Assembly: GCA_037126765.1 (NCBI GenBank)
Contig: JBBCBC010000037.1
Span: forward strand, 12,529,263-12,593,262
Length of the DNA: 64,000 bases
Source: Stenogyne calaminthoides
Lineage: Eukaryota; Streptophyta; Magnoliopsida; Lamiales; Lamiaceae
Direction of reading: 5' to 3'
A program made the translations under genes and the position numbers. Positions within the stretch are counted from its first letter, which is position 1. Each line of letters begins with the position of its first letter. This document shows, in pieces, positions 11,835 through 24,822 of this stretch. Below the pieces are notes generated by a model that saw only the letters and a list, made by a program, of their open reading frames with translations, ran no database searches and was not told the origin of the DNA.

Positions 11835-13158
11835 TTCTATAATAATAAATATTCAAATGTCACAATTTTTTCATAATGTTTTATTTTTGTTAAAGTCCTT
11901 TTCATATAGGATTATTACAATATTAATTATTTGAAATATTATACATAAATGAATTATCATATTTTCTTTAACACTTTATAATGTACCTACTGGTTGTCAA
12001 ATTAATTTTTAAAATAAATATATTAGATATCTTATATACTTATATATATTTTTTAATTTTTATATTATAACAAGATACTAATACAAGTTAATTTTTACTA
12101 TAAATTTCATAAATTTAATTTAGTTATATATATGTCAAAAGTATATGTTTTAAAAATCAATCGATATTCTTATCTTGAATATATAAATTGCCTCAATATT
12201 TGAACTTTGTAATAGATACATTATAACATTAATTCAACAAATGCTAAAAAATAGGATTAATTGCAAAAACCTAATCACTCTTAGGGTTTTTACCAATTAC
12301 AACATATCATATTTTTTTCTTTGCACTTCAAGACATCACCTTTTAAAATTTTGCAATTTGAAACATTTGCCCATTTTCTGGCAACAATTGAATAATGTCA
12401 CTACTTGAATTATTACATATATGTCCATGTAGGATGCCACGACTGATGAATTAAAAAATATATTTTTTCAATTTTAATTTTTTTCTAAGAAAAACTATAT
12501 CTAATTTTTTTAAATAAAATTAGGAATAAAACTTCCCAAATCTCATCCTGAACAAAAAAAGTTATGTTTTTATTGTTTCTCCCAAAAAAATTGAAAGAAT
12601 AACGTTAAATCACCCACCAAATCGCAACCCTAATTTTATTTAAAAATATATTTTAGATATTATTTTTCATACAAAAATACTTTTAAATTAAAAAAAATAC
12701 ATTTTATTCATACGTTTTGACATCTTACGTGGACATTTATATCAACTCCGACAACCACGTCACTAAATTATTGCAACAAAAAATTAACAGATATTTCGAA
12801 TAACATTGTTATGTGTTGTCTCGAATTGCAAAAAAAAAAATGTTGTAATTGATAAAAACCTTAAAGGTGGTGATATTTATTGTACTTATAACTCAAAACA
12901 AATACTATAAAGTGAAGAATGTTAATTCGTCTTTGCAAAGATTTTCTTAACAAAATCAATATTGTTATGAATATAATTAAATGTAATTTTAGAATATCAA
13001 AATTAATCATAGTTTTAAATTTACATTATTATGAATATAAATAAATATAACAAGATGTCAATATAAAATTTAAATTTTATATTAATCCAAAATAATATTT
13101 TAATATCTAAAAATTTAGTGACAATAATGATTGTGCGTCAGCACGAATGCAATACTAG
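11835..13158 (+). mobile_element. Possible non-autonomous Helitron
   Basis: A candidate 5' end TTCTATAATAATAAATATTC directly follows the helicase stop. A candidate 3' end lies at 13155-13158: a short hairpin GTGCGTCAGCAC, then GAATGCAATACTAG, followed by T, which is the CTAG|T arrangement of plant Helitrons. The same 5' motif recurs at about 13957. The 3' end could equally belong to the helicase-bearing Helitron itself, whose 5' end is not visible. The borders are inference. Confidence 0.4.
12275..12873. mobile_element. Long-TIR (MULE-like) MITE
   Basis: The two ends are inverted repeats: AGGGTTTTTACCAATTACAA near 12283 against the reverse complement AAGGTTTTTATCAATTACAA at 12867-12840. The similarity continues inward for roughly 200 bases on each arm, for example GTCCATGTAGGATG on the left against GTCCACGTAAGATG on the right. 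The centre is AT-rich and non-coding. This is a large foldback, typical of MULE-derived MITEs. No target duplication was identified. Confidence 0.65.
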
Positions 13159-13159
13159 T

Positions 13160-14980
13160 AGATATGAAGGCAAATTAATTCGACTTTCCACCAAATGTAT
13201 GGCCCATGCGTTTTGGGTTGGGTAGAGTACACTGTACACCCTGTGCCTATGCTGGCAATGGCATACTCTAATTTGTTCATCAGTCATTTACATGTGACAC
13301 TCACATTTCGATCACCATTTTATTTTTACTGGTAGGACTTATTAATATATACAAACGGTTAAATGTGTTAAATTTTTATTTCATCTATAGACAATTAGAG
13401 AATACATTGGATTGGAGATTTTTAAATTTGTTTAATGAATAACATCTACCTAGAAAAGATTATCATTAATTGATCTTCATTTTCTGTTTTGCAGGATCGT
13501 GGTTGAATTTGTGTTGTCGTTTGAAGGCTAGCTAATATTAGTCTATTCCTTTGTTGTGTTTTTATTTTTCTCAATTTGCAATTGGTCTCTTTTGAAGAAT
13601 CTGAATTCATTTTATTATATTACTGTCATTGTTGTAATGTTAACGTAGTAAGTGATATGTAATGTTTAATGTATTTTATTTTTCTCAATTTGTAATTGGT
13701 GTCTTTTGAAGGATCTAAATTAATTCATGTAATCGTGATACTTGTAATGTTTAGTAAATGATTTATAAGTGTTTGAGATTCGGTCATTGTCTAATTAATA
13801 CTCCCATTACTATTGCTTTTCTTGCCTCGATGTGATTATTTTCATGTTGTTTGAGTAACTTTCATGTATGAATTAACTTACTATAATTTATTTCTTGCCG
13901 TGATTTGATAATGAACTAGAAGCTTAGGATTTTGAGAGGCAATTTCTTCCTCATCTTCTATAATAATAAATATAGTTTAAAATAACTTTTTTTGTTTATT
14001 TAAGTTTAAATTTTGGATTTTTATACCCTTATAAGGTAAACATGGGGTTTCTATTTTTTCTCTTTAAATATAAAACTTCCCAAACTTTTTTACAAGAAGT
14101 TAAATAAATTAATGAGTTTATCTCTTGTGCACAAAGTGTAACATATAGTTCAAGTGCATGTTTTGACAGCATTAGATGTGTATGCATATAAAAAAAATCA
14201 AAGTTTAACGCATGTTTTGACAGCATTAGATGTGTATGCATATAAAACTGTGTAGAAAAAAAAATCATTTTTCTTTAAGCCTTTAACGTATAATATATAC
14301 CATTGCGAGACGTGAAGTGCATCATGTGCTTAGGTATGAATGTACAATGAGCACCGGGTAGTTTAAAAAGAATAAATAAAAATAGACAAAGCTCATATAT
14401 GATGTTCCAGCCAGCATACCCATTTTGTGATAAAACTTTACTCACTGGCATTCGCATTCGAACCATTCATTGCTGTCTAAATTGAATTTTTTAAATGTAT
14501 ACTGAGGAATATCTGCACAACATTTTAGGTGATCAAAGTTACTTATTTAACTTTTGGGTTTTGAAAAAAAAAAGTTTTTACTTAAGTTAATTACCGAATT
14601 CAAATTTTGAAAGTCCACTGCATGTACTTTTATCCATAAACATGGCTAAGATAGTGTTTTTTTTTTTAATATTTGACTTCAATTAAATATTCTTCCAAAC
14701 TCTCTTAGAATTTACTTTTACTACTATTAAATGATTTTCTTAAAATTATAACAATAACCTGTCATGTGGTCCCCTACATCATAACATAACATGCCTAAAA
14801 TGAAGATTTGAGATACCAACGTAACCGACCATCATAGTTGCCTAGTCGGATTCTTAATTATGTTGCTTATCCGAAATGCAAACAAACATGGTTTATTAAA
14901 TGAAAATTCACAAGCATTCCTAAATATCTTGAAAATACCCTTCTTGAAAATTTTACGTACATTTAACACTTCATGGAATT
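13160..14980. other. Intergenic DNA with a small tandem duplication
   Basis: No gene was recognised. A 38-base phrase GCATGTTTTGACAGCATTAG... occurs twice, at about 14155 and 14211, which explains the repeated peptide in minus-strand frames. A TTCTATAATAATAAATAT motif near 13956, identical to that at 11835, may be another Helitron 5' end. Confidence 0.5.
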
Positions 14981-16699
14981 CACTAATACACATTTGGGGC
15001 TTGGAATTTAAAAAATGACCGGCGGGCAATTTCAAAATTGTCTAAGTAAAATTGACATTTAGACAACGGTTGTGAACCGCTGTCCAAAGTAACCACTTAG
15101 ACAGCGGTTTACAAAATATCCACTTTCAGACAAATGATTAAAAAAAATTAAAAATTGATTTTTAGCGGGATCTTCATATATAAAGCGTAAAATCTCTCAA
15201 TTAATTGAGGCAATTATTAACCTCCATGGGGAAACACGGGACGGAACTTAATAAATCCCGCCTCGTGAACTTGCTTTTCTTTGCATTTATTTAATGAAAT
15301 TAATTACATATGTCCTAAAAATCGTTTTTTCTTACAATTTTTTTTTAAATTCTTTATTCAATTATCTTAATTAATTCAATCACATTTTTTTTGAGACCCA
15401 CAAGCATCTCAATTAATTGAGGCAATTATTCGTGAAACCACGGATTTTTAATTTATTTAATGAAATTAATTCTATATGTCCTAAAATCATTTTTTTTAAA
15501 CAATTTTTTTTTAAAATTCTTTATTTCAATTATCTTATTTATTAATTCAATCACATTTTTTTTTTTAACCATACTTAAATTAATTGAGACAATTATTCGC
15601 CTCACGGGGGGAACAACAGACCTTACTAAAAAATTCCGCTTTTTGCTTTTTTTTTTATTTAATGAAATTAGTTATATATGTCCTAAAAATCGTTTTTTCT
15701 TACAATTTTTTTTAAATTCTTTATTTCAATTATCTTATTTATTAATTCAATCACATTTTTTCAGTTTTTAGTCACGGACCCACCAAGCATCTCAATTAAT
15801 TGATTATTTCCCATGGAGCGAACACGATTTTTAATGAGGGATAAATTCCGCTCATGCACTTGCTTTCTTGCATTTATTTAATGAAATTAATTCTATATGT
15901 CCTAAAAATCATTTTTTCTTACAATTTTTTTTTAAATTCTTTATTTCAATTATCTTATTTATTAATTCAATCACATTTTTATATATAATTTTTTTATATA
16001 AATTTAAATTAAATTATATTATATTAAAATTATATTTTTTACTTGTTTTTTTTTTAAAGTTTTACCTTTCTTTTAAACTTGTAATATTTTTTCTTCTAAA
16101 CAAGTAGTACTTTTTTTTATCCAAATAAGTAATATTTTTCTTTAAACAAGTAATACTTTTCAATTTATGTGTGGTATTTTAATTCATAGCATATTATTTT
16201 TTAATTAATTGAGATTTTTAAAATTACTATAATATTAATTTATTTTTTTATTAATTGAATACAACAAAAATTTATTTATTCAATATTAAGTAAAAATAAT
16301 AATTCAATTATATATAATGTCACACAAATTATTCCAAGTTATCCATATAAAAAAAAAATTAAAACCAATTAAAATAAGAAAAAAAAAGTAGCGCAGCACA
16401 TATATATCATGCGTTGTATTCAATTAATAAAAAAAGAAAGAAAAAGAAGCTCTTAGTTACACGGCGGTTAAAAACTGCTCTCCAAGTTTTACCTTGAACA
16501 GCGGTTCAAAATCGCACTCCAAATGCACTTGCACAGCGGTTCATAATCGATGTCTAAATTTTCTTCTTGGACAACGGTTATGAACCGCTGTCTATTTTTT
16601 TTTTTTAAATAAAATTCCTCTCCAAACTATAATTTGGAGAGCTGTTTGAAAAAAATAATTATCCAAGGGCAGCTGTGCAAACTTAAATGTGTAATAGTG
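14981..16699. mobile_element. CACTA-like (En/Spm) non-autonomous element
   Basis: The left end CACTAATACACATTT and the reverse complement of the right end, CACTATTACACATTT, agree at 14 of 15 positions. The subterminal regions carry clustered short inverted words of the type GACAGCGGTT / AACCGCTGTC (15055-15115 and 16455-16600), which are typical of plant CACTA elements. No transposase frame is present. A clean 3-bp target duplication is not visible. The flanks instead share a longer similarity (ACATTTAACACTTCATGGAATT on the left, ACATTCAACACTATGTGGAATT on the right), so the exact left border is uncertain. An alternative start lies near 15040. Confidence 0.6.
15185..15985. repeat. About 200-bp tandem repeats inside the CACTA-like element
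   Basis: The phrases TCAATTAATTGAGGCAATTA, TTTATTTAATGAAATTAATT and ATGTCCTAAAAATC..TTTTTTCTTACAATTTTTTTT recur in the same order four times, with unit starts near 15193, 15407, 15577 and 15787. Units differ in the CCATGGGGAACACGG-type spacer. Frames across this array are repeats of the same low-complexity peptide and are not genes. Confidence 0.8.
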
Positions 16700-18021
16700 A
16701 ATGTACATACATTCAACACTATGTGGAATTTACACCAATTCTATCAATATTAAAAACTTGCAATTCCAAGATGAGAAACTAAAATTCAACGGAACATATT
16801 TTAGATTTTTGGGGCTCTCACTATAAGGTGCAAAATAGATGATATAATTACTAAGGGGTGCATTCAAAAAAAACTATTACTCTAAGGTACAAAATTAAAT
16901 GTAAAAATCCACTATTACCCTTATTAAACCTTCTTTCCCCAAAACCCACACCAAATAATTCAGATATTAACACTATTCATGATTGACGGGGATTTATCTT
17001 CCCAAGACAGAATAATATCAATTCAGAAGCCAAAATCATTTCATTTTCGTCTTCCTCAAAGCTTGCCAACCACCCCAGAGCAAAATTTAATTTTCATGAT
17101 TGGACATTAATCAATTTCGTGCACGATTCGATTTTGCACAAGCATAAATTTTTTTTGCACAATTTTTAAATTAACTCCATTTTAAGTCCCAACTTCATGA
17201 AATTCCCTTCCTTTTTTGTTTTTCATTTTTCCATTATTTCAGCCCCCATTTTCCAAAACAAAAACTATGAACAAAAAAATCTGCAAAAACATAACATTCT
17301 TAAAAAAAATTGCAGATTTTTCTTTCATCTTTACTGAGCAAAAAATACAGATTCTTCTTTCATTTTAAAAAATTACAGATTCTTTCATGTCTTATTTCTT
17401 TATTATATACAAAATACAAAAAAAAAATTACAAGTACCAAAAAAATTATAAAACTTTCTTCCTTCATCTAATCTGCTATCATTTGTTCTTCCATTACATT
17501 TTTCATCATCAACAAAAAAATTTGCACAAATGCAAAAAAAAATTACACCAAATTCAAAATTGATATATATCTGTGCAAAAATAATTTGCCAAAATGCAAA
17601 TATATTTGCACAAATATGCAAAAAAAATCCACAGCCTCCACCACCACAAATAGAGATATTAAACGGGTTGACCCTAAACCATTAGGACCAGCCCTACAGG
17701 GCCGTGGACTAAACGGTTTTGGGCCTTAATCGGTTCATTTTAAACGGGTCGCTAATAATTGAGACCTTAACCATAATCCTAGCGGGTTACGGACTAAACG
17801 GGCCACCTATCGGACTTTGAAAACTAAAATTAAATACTCCAAACATTTTTCATATATTCAAAAGTTGTAATCATACTATGATATTATTCAATATTATACC
17901 CGGAACACCTATCCGTTTCTTCTAATAAAATTATTTCTACAAAATAGCAATATAACATATGAATGTGCTTCAACACCAGAAGATTATTCACGTTCAATGT
18001 AAAGATAACATATGAATAATA
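16700..18021. other. Repeat-rich intergenic DNA
   Basis: At 16800-16900 there is a phrase with TTACTCTAAGGT and 'aaggtgcaaaa' words that resembles 63063-63150. At 17240-17640 there is low-complexity DNA built from TGCA and A-runs. At 17655-17830 alternating ACGGGTT / AACCCG-like words resemble a hAT subterminal region. No gene is supported. Confidence 0.5.
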
Positions 18022-19525
18022 TGTTGGGATTAATGATTTTTACTTTGTAAATAAGGAAATAAATTGTTTATCCTTTAAATATTAAATGTTATAAAAAAAA
18101 TAACTGCAATAAAGTCGCGCGGCCATTGGAAAACGGACGAAGATTAAATTAATCGCTGGAAAAGCGTTATTCAATTTACCTAGATGGAAATGAACAACCC
18201 ATGAAAGGTTGAAATGTAAGGCGACGTTGACGAGATTACACTGGAGAACCGGACTTCTGAGGAATAAATTCTTGGTGGCAATGGAGAAGAATTAGACCTG
18301 GTTAAATGGAAATAGGATAACGGATTGGTAACTATTGCTTTGACTTATCATGGGTAAATCAATGAGATTCAAAACTTTTTATCTTGGGCAATATTATTAG
18401 TCACATGTGATTGCTAAGATTTATCTACCTAATCTGTAATTTGTTAAGGTTTATTTATCATATAAATCTTGCAAGTGGAATTAGTTTCCTGTATGGATAA
18501 TAATGTTGAACCGTTACCAAGGATAAAAGATATTAATTAATGGAAAGCTATTTAATTAATTAATGGGCTAAATCTTAAACACGGAAATAATGACCAAGTC
18601 ATATTGACCGTAATATGGGTTAAGATGGATAGTGCAATATTAATTATGTAGTGGGATTAATTAATATTTATGGGCTTGAATTATATTGTGGCTCAATATT
18701 AGATATTCAAGGTCCATTAGAAGGTCCAATCTTAATTCTCCTAAAGGCCCCTCGAGTAGCTCAACATATAGTCCAATAACCGAAAAAGGTGATTAAAATA
18801 AAATAAATATTGTTGCTTATTTTTCCAACTAAAATTTAAATTTATAGATATAATGGGAGAAAGATTTTCTTTTGAATTTTGTTATGGAATGAAGATATGT
18901 ATTCTTGGAATACAAGATTATCTCATTAAATTCAAGAAATCTCCCACCATCTATAATGATAATTTCAAAAATCTTGAAAATATAGTGGGCAAAGAAAGAT
19001 TTTCTTGATTTTCCAAAAGATCACCAAATACTATCTCAAATTCAAGAAAAAATCTTGGACCATATTTTTTGTATAGCAAATAGATAAGGTGGGATTTTTG
19101 TGGAATATTATGATTAAAAAAGAATATAGAAATATATTCAAAAATGAAAAAGATTTTCCCAAAATTTTGCCAAAATTTTAGGGATTTTAGCCTCTATAAA
19201 TAGGGGATGAATGGTTTATTTCCAAGAATACCACGAAAAATTGGTTTTTCTCCGATAAAATATCAATTTTTGATCTTTTTTTTTGCGAATTTCAATTCCA
19301 TTCTTCTTCTCCACCTCCAGTGGTGCAACATATTTTATTTTCTCCTTGTTAAATCCTCCACCTTCCACCTGATCCTATCCTCTTCCGATGATGAATATTC
19401 CGACTGTATGTTCATGTAAACTTCGTAGAATCGAATATGCATGATTCTTGTTGGATTATTATTTGAATCCTATAGGCCGCCAATTAAAAAATTAAATTTA
19501 TATTTAAATATTCACCGCTCCCCAA
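18022..19525 (+). mobile_element. LTR family A, second copy (inverted relative to 5927-7874)
   Basis: It begins TGTTGGGATTAATGATTTTT and follows the reverse complement of the solo LTR at 5927-7874 throughout, for example TAGTCACATGTGATTGCTAA near 18398. The promoter-like TATAAATAG lies at about 19195-19203, followed by GGGGATGAATGG. The right end is degraded (CGCTCCCCAA instead of TTCCCCAACA). It is about 440 bases shorter than the first copy and no target duplication is recognisable, so it is older or internally deleted. Confidence 0.8.
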
Positions 19526-20407
19526 TTTTGAAATAAGGAACCGTTTTAAAACAAGAAAAAAAAGCGCAACACACAAAATTTTGCCACAAAAACACCCAAA
19601 ATGACGGACACGGGATAGAACAGGAAGGAGGAAAGGACGCATGTTTGGCAATTAATTTCTAACCTAATCTATAATTTGTTAAGTTTTTATTTATATATAC
19701 GATTATATTATTATTTTATATATATTAACCTGACAAAAACTCTAAATTTGTTTGAGGGGTGGGGGAGGGTTTTTTAAACTCTAGACAGGGTATAATAGGG
19801 TTAAGTTTTTTTAACCAGAAAAACCATCGAAATAAAGGTGGACAAATAAGATGAGAGAGAAAAATGAAATAAAAAATCATATTTGATTGAGGGAGAAAGA
19901 GGGGAGTGTGTGGGGGGGGGAGGTTTTGGTTTATTAGACTTCTCGGGACGGGGTGGGTTAAGTTTTTTTCTAGAGAGAGAAATAAAGGTGGGCAAATTGA
20001 GGGAGAAAGAGGGAGTGTGTGGGGGTGGGGGTTATTTTTATTTATTATTAATTTTAATAAATAATAAGGGTAGTAAGGAGATTTTATGTCTTGTTTTGTA
20101 CCTATAACTAATAGAGGAATTTGATTGCATCTTTGAGTAATTAAATTGAATATTGTGTATCTATGAGTAATTTTTTCATAAATGGAATTTTTCAAGTAAT
20201 AATAGAGAAAGAGCAACACTTGTGTACATTTGAGGTACAAAATGTGCTACTCCATCCAATTTTTACGAACTTGTTATAAAGAGTTCACACATATCAGCAA
20301 AAAAAGTGGCGGAAAATTATTTTATTAGTTTATTTCATGAAATTTATTACTACATATGCAATGAAAAATATTAGTTTTTGAAAAATGTTTTTACATACAG
20401 TTCATTT
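19526..20407. other. Intergenic DNA with G-rich imperfect duplication
   Basis: A block with TTAAGTTTTTTT..GAGGGAGAAAGAGG..GTGTGTGGGGG occurs twice, at about 19800-19922 and 19958-20032. Its G runs on this strand create proline-rich minus-strand frames that are compositional artefacts. A CTACTCCATCCAATTTTT phrase near 20244 is a possible lone Stowaway end. Confidence 0.5.
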
Positions 20408-20416
20408 GTTCAACAA

Positions 20417-20995
20417 GGCATAGGTTATTAGCACCCCTTTTTAGGTAATGCACCCCCCAGATTAGTTCACAATCCCAGATTAGTTATTCTAAAAAAATTG
20501 GTGATAATTTTCGTAATTTTACATAAATTTCGACAAAATATTTATGAAACTTTTTAATATTTTCGAGAAAGTTTGCCGATATTTCTCTTACAGTAGGGTC
20601 CTGGAAATATTTTGAAAATAATTTTCGAAAAAGCATATATATTTCGAAAATATATACCGAAATTTTATAGTATCTTCTAAACTTTCGAAACTTTAAGCCG
20701 AAATTTGATTATAGTAGGTTACTTAAAAAAATCGGTGACAATTTTTGAAATTATACATAAATTTCGACAAAATATTTATGAAATTTTTTAATATTTTCAA
20801 AAAAATTTGCTGATATTTCTTTGCAGTAAGTTCCTGAAATATTTCAGAAAGAATTTTTGAAAATACATATATATTTCGTAAACTTGTTTCGAAATTATGT
20901 AATATTTTCGAAACTTTCAGCCGGGTGTATGTGATTATTGATTAATTGTAAAAGGGGGTGCATTTCCTAAAAAGGGGGTGCTAATAACCCGCGCC
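20417..20995. mobile_element. MULE-type MITE, 579 bp, with 9-bp target duplication
   Basis: The left end GGCATAGGTTATTAGCACCC and the reverse complement of the right end GGCGCGGGTTATTAGCACCC are terminal inverted repeats that continue for about 40 bases (..TTTTTAGG.AATGCACCCCC). A perfect 9-bp direct repeat GTTCAACAA flanks them at 20408-20416 and 20996-21004, the size made by Mutator-like transposases. The core is itself an imperfect tandem duplication of a roughly 210-base block containing ACATAAATTTCGACAAAATA. No coding sequence is present. Confidence 0.85.
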
Positions 20996-21281
20996 GTTCA
21001 ACAATGGTAAAGAGTTGATAAGAGTGGGCTAAATGTCCTTATATGTGGCCCAACTATGGAAACCACTAATCAATATGTGGCCCAACTAAGAGGAAGCCCA
21101 TATAATTTTATTTAGTTTAGTTTTTTTTTTTTTAGGAGGGCCTTCACTATTTTCAGTCATTTATTAACTAAGGAGGCCCAAGGCTCAGAAACAGCCTATT
21201 TGGTTATTTGCCAATCTGTCCTTACCTCTCTATAAACGGGTACCATATCTCAATGACAAATTCTACCGTTAAACTTTTTAA

Positions 21282-21415
21282 ACGTATGAAATTCATACTA
21301 TTACATTTATAAATTAATATCAATAAATTTATAAATATAATAATATCAATTGATAAGTATAATAATATTAATTTATAAATGTAATAGTACAATTTTTATA
21401 CTATGGACAAGTCAC
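21282..21415. mobile_element. Palindromic MITE (family P), copy 1
   Basis: This is an inverted repeat of CATACTATTACATTTATAAATTAATATC with its complement AATATTAATTTATAAATGTAATAGTAC. Related foldbacks occur at about 25050-25215 and 29410-29600. AT-rich, no coding capacity. Confidence 0.55.
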
Positions 21416-22763
21416 TTGCACTATCTCAATATATCGCGAAATGATAAACTAAACAAATCAATTAGGTATACTAATCCACTAATTGGTTGGTGAAAGGATA
21501 ACCACCCCTTCCATACAAGAATTTTCACTTACCTAATTTAGCATCTGCAACAGGTTGATGGAATTGACATATAATGTAAATTATAAAATGAAGGGGCTTC
21601 ATTGATTTGTTAGTAGTGTTCCTAGTCAAGTCTTGTTAAGTGGATTTTTTTCAAAAAATTACCCTTAGAATTAGGATGGAATTCCAATTATTCCTTTTTT
21701 TTTTTATCGGGGAATTCCAATTATTCCTGCGTGCACTTTACAAGTGATTCCCACCTGGATAAGACCAGAACTCATTAGGTTCTACCTAGTCTTTATTTTT
21801 TTTTTTCGATTAAGATTGTTTCTTAAATGAAGCTTATTTTTTAGTGTTACTTTATCATTTAATTATTATATAGGGTCAAAATTCTTTTTCAAACTTGCAA
21901 TTTTTACTACTCAAGCAGCTGTTAATTAATCTACTTGACAATTTGAAAGAACTTGTTCTTGTCTATTAACCTCATGATCTCTAATTAAGAATCAGTAGAT
22001 TAGTCCCCCCTTTTTCAAATTACAGTCAGTGCTCAAGTAAAAATATAGTCCAAAAAAATCGATTTTTCTACATACACTAAGGAAAAATAAAATAAAATAA
22101 AATCAAAATTTCACTTTCACACTTTTACTTGTACGTCAGATTTGAAATCTGTTTCACTTAGCTTAATAACCAATCGAATTGAAACAAATATTTTAATTCG
22201 ATTGTTATTCGGTTTTTTATAAATATTGGTTTTATATTTGTCATTTTTTTGTAAAAGATTGATTCGATTGGTTTTGGAAATTCGATTTGCACATTTATAC
22301 TTATTGGTGTTTATCAGTGGCTTCTCCAGGATAAGTGAAGTTTTATGAAGAGATTTAGAATTTAGTGATGCCGCCTACAAGGAGAAACGTCAAAATTAAG
22401 CAAAAATTAGCTGGTACCTACCAATTAGAAAGAAGAATGATTTACAAGAAAGAAAAAGGAAATTAAATATATGTAGTTAATTGTAAAGTGATTAGCATTG
22501 AAGTAAGTATATTATATATATATATATATATATCCTTTCCCTTTATGGTCATTTTTTTTGCTGTAGGTGCTGAGGATTTGGAACAATCATTCCAAAATCT
22601 AACATTCAATTGGCTCTCCAACCAAACACCTTTTACCTTTCCATGCAAACAGATAAAAAGGAATTTATGCTTTTGAGGTTAAATTTTATGAAAAACAAAT
22701 TGGACATTTACCGTCACAGTCATGCCTCTTAATTTTATTCAGAAATAAACCCATCATTATAGG
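21416..22763. other. Intergenic DNA
   Basis: No gene is supported. Around 22165-22290, ATTCGATTG / CAATCGAAT words look like a hAT subterminal remnant. An (AT)n run lies near 22513-22532. The stretch 22560-22640 is somewhat less AT-rich and gives short frames on both strands, but nothing recognisable. Confidence 0.5.
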
Positions 22764-22992
22764 CAAAGTTTTGTATTCCATTCAGGTGCACCGTGCATTT
22801 ATAGTGTATTTTAGAATTATACAACTTGTTTTATAAAAAAATACAATTTATTTATATTGAACAGTGCAACTATTAATATAGAAAAATAATTATACGGTTC
22901 AGTATAAACAAGTTTCATATTTCAGTGTAATAAGTTACATGATTCTAAATTGCACTATGACTGCACGGTACACCTGTGTGCACATTAGACCC
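22764..22992. mobile_element. MITE (family Q), copy 1
   Basis: Ends with inverted similarity (AGGTGCACCGTGCA on the left against the complement of TGCACGGTACACCT on the right) enclose alternating 'acaacttgttt' and 'cagtgtaataagtt' words. Related elements lie at 32322-32514 and 44449-44643. Confidence 0.6.
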
Positions 22993-24814
22993 ACTCATCG
23001 TTATAACATTTCAAATAAAAAATAATCAAGACATTTTCCCATTTAAAAAAAATTATGGGCCATGAATTCGCCAATAATTTGCAAATGTTTGAATTTAAAA
23101 TCTGCAAGTTTAATTATTTATTTGGTGATGAAATTAATAAAACTTGGGAGAAACGAGTGATAAAAGATGAAAGCTAACAATGCATAGTGGGATGGAAAGC
23201 GAAACTCGATGGGGTTATGTTGAAAGAAAACGTTGGGAAGAGATTAAAGGCAAGCAAGTTAAAAAAGGTGTTTTTTGTTGAAAGATCGTTTTTAGATGGT
23301 CATCCTTCAATTTAGATGATAGCTTTAATAAAAGTAGTAGTGTATTTTTAAAGCCTGGAGAAGCTATATGGCAAGTCTTTTTCCTAGAGTTCACTCTCTC
23401 TCTCTCCCATCTCAAATGTGGCAAGTAATTTAGAGGTAGTGGCGACAAAAGTGAACCAACTCAAGGGATCATAACAGTACTCTATGTCACATGCTACTCT
23501 TTTCGGTAACAAAACATGTTTAATGTGTTATACTGTACAATATATTATAATTCTTTAAAGCAGAATTGGACTTTTAAAGAGTTTAATGTGTCTTTTTTGT
23601 GTGTATTATGAGTTTTTTTATATTATGATCTTTTTTCTTCTTATGCTAGCAGTGTACTTGTGCAAGGGTGATTTTCTCGATATTTTTTTATTTTTTTGGG
23701 CACATCGATATGGATATTTGGTGGAACAAAATTTATTCTAAAATATCGAAAAATATACATCAATGTCCACATCAATTATTTCAGTAAAATCATAGTTCAA
23801 ATCTGGCAAAATATTGGGAGTATCGAAGATACGTAGGTGAAAGTATATTATCATTTGACTATTTGCATTGTAAATCGACAAAAAAAAAACATGACTAAGA
23901 AGCCACCACCAAACATATAAATGAAGAAATAAAATAGTATATATAGTATACAAACACACCAAATATATTATCAGTTGTCTATCTCATGTGTTGTGATAAA
24001 TTGAATGGACAACGGATAATTTATCAATTTTTTTTAAGAAAGATGGATTGGAGAAATTAATTCAATCGAAGGAACAGAGATTGACCGAAAGAACCAATCA
24101 AAAACTGAATGCATATGATTGATTGAACAATTTCAATTCAAATCGAACGGGATGAAAAGGAAAGAGGATCACTCAAAAGATCCCATGTCTAGAGAAAGCT
24201 TGCATAAGATCTAAATTAAAAGTCTGTTAATTAGCTCAAAATGATTATGAATGAGTAAAATGATATTTATATATACTTAAAAAATAACTGTTGTATAATC
24301 GTGTAATAATAAGATAATGATTCAAGACTGAGCCCTAGTCTAGATTCATAATGAGATGAATGAAGCCACATCTTCGGTTCTTTATTACAGACAACATACA
24401 TATGTCTGTTGTTTATCACAGTGCTCTATTACACCATGATATTGATAGACAGTGGAGATTTTAATAGATAGACAACGGATATTATTCATTTTCTACTGCA
24501 TTTTATACTAGTAAAGACATAATATATCTCAAAGTATTGATAAGAAGCAACAAAAATCTGGACACATGCTTAGAAATAAACATAGACAATGTGTACTACT
24601 AAATAAATTAGAACATCAAGAATGTGTACTACGAAAATACAACCATTAATTTCCCAGGAATGTAACTCTGAGGATTCCAAAATAAAAGTGGGTGCAATAT
24701 ATATATTCTTTTTTCCAAGTATCCTTGATCCGCGCTACCTGAAAAGCAAAACATGAAGAAACACGTCGTACAATAGTAGCCATCTGAGCTAAAATTCCAT
24801 GGTAAAACTATGTC
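22993..24814. other. Intergenic DNA
   Basis: No gene was recognised. A CT microsatellite lies near 23394-23408. The frame at 23219-23315 on the plus strand (start ATG-TTG-AAA) is only about 32 codons and has no features. Confidence 0.5.
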
Positions 24815-24822
24815 AATCCATT

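Noticed and set aside
15460..16107. Frames of 79-103 codons rich in Phe, Ile and Leu
   Set aside because: They are translations of poly(T)-rich tandem repeat units in a CACTA-like element and repeat the same peptide.
19725..20240. 171-codon minus-strand frame
   Set aside because: Proline-rich text comes from G-rich imperfect duplications; there are no domain features and an overlapping frame has the same bias.
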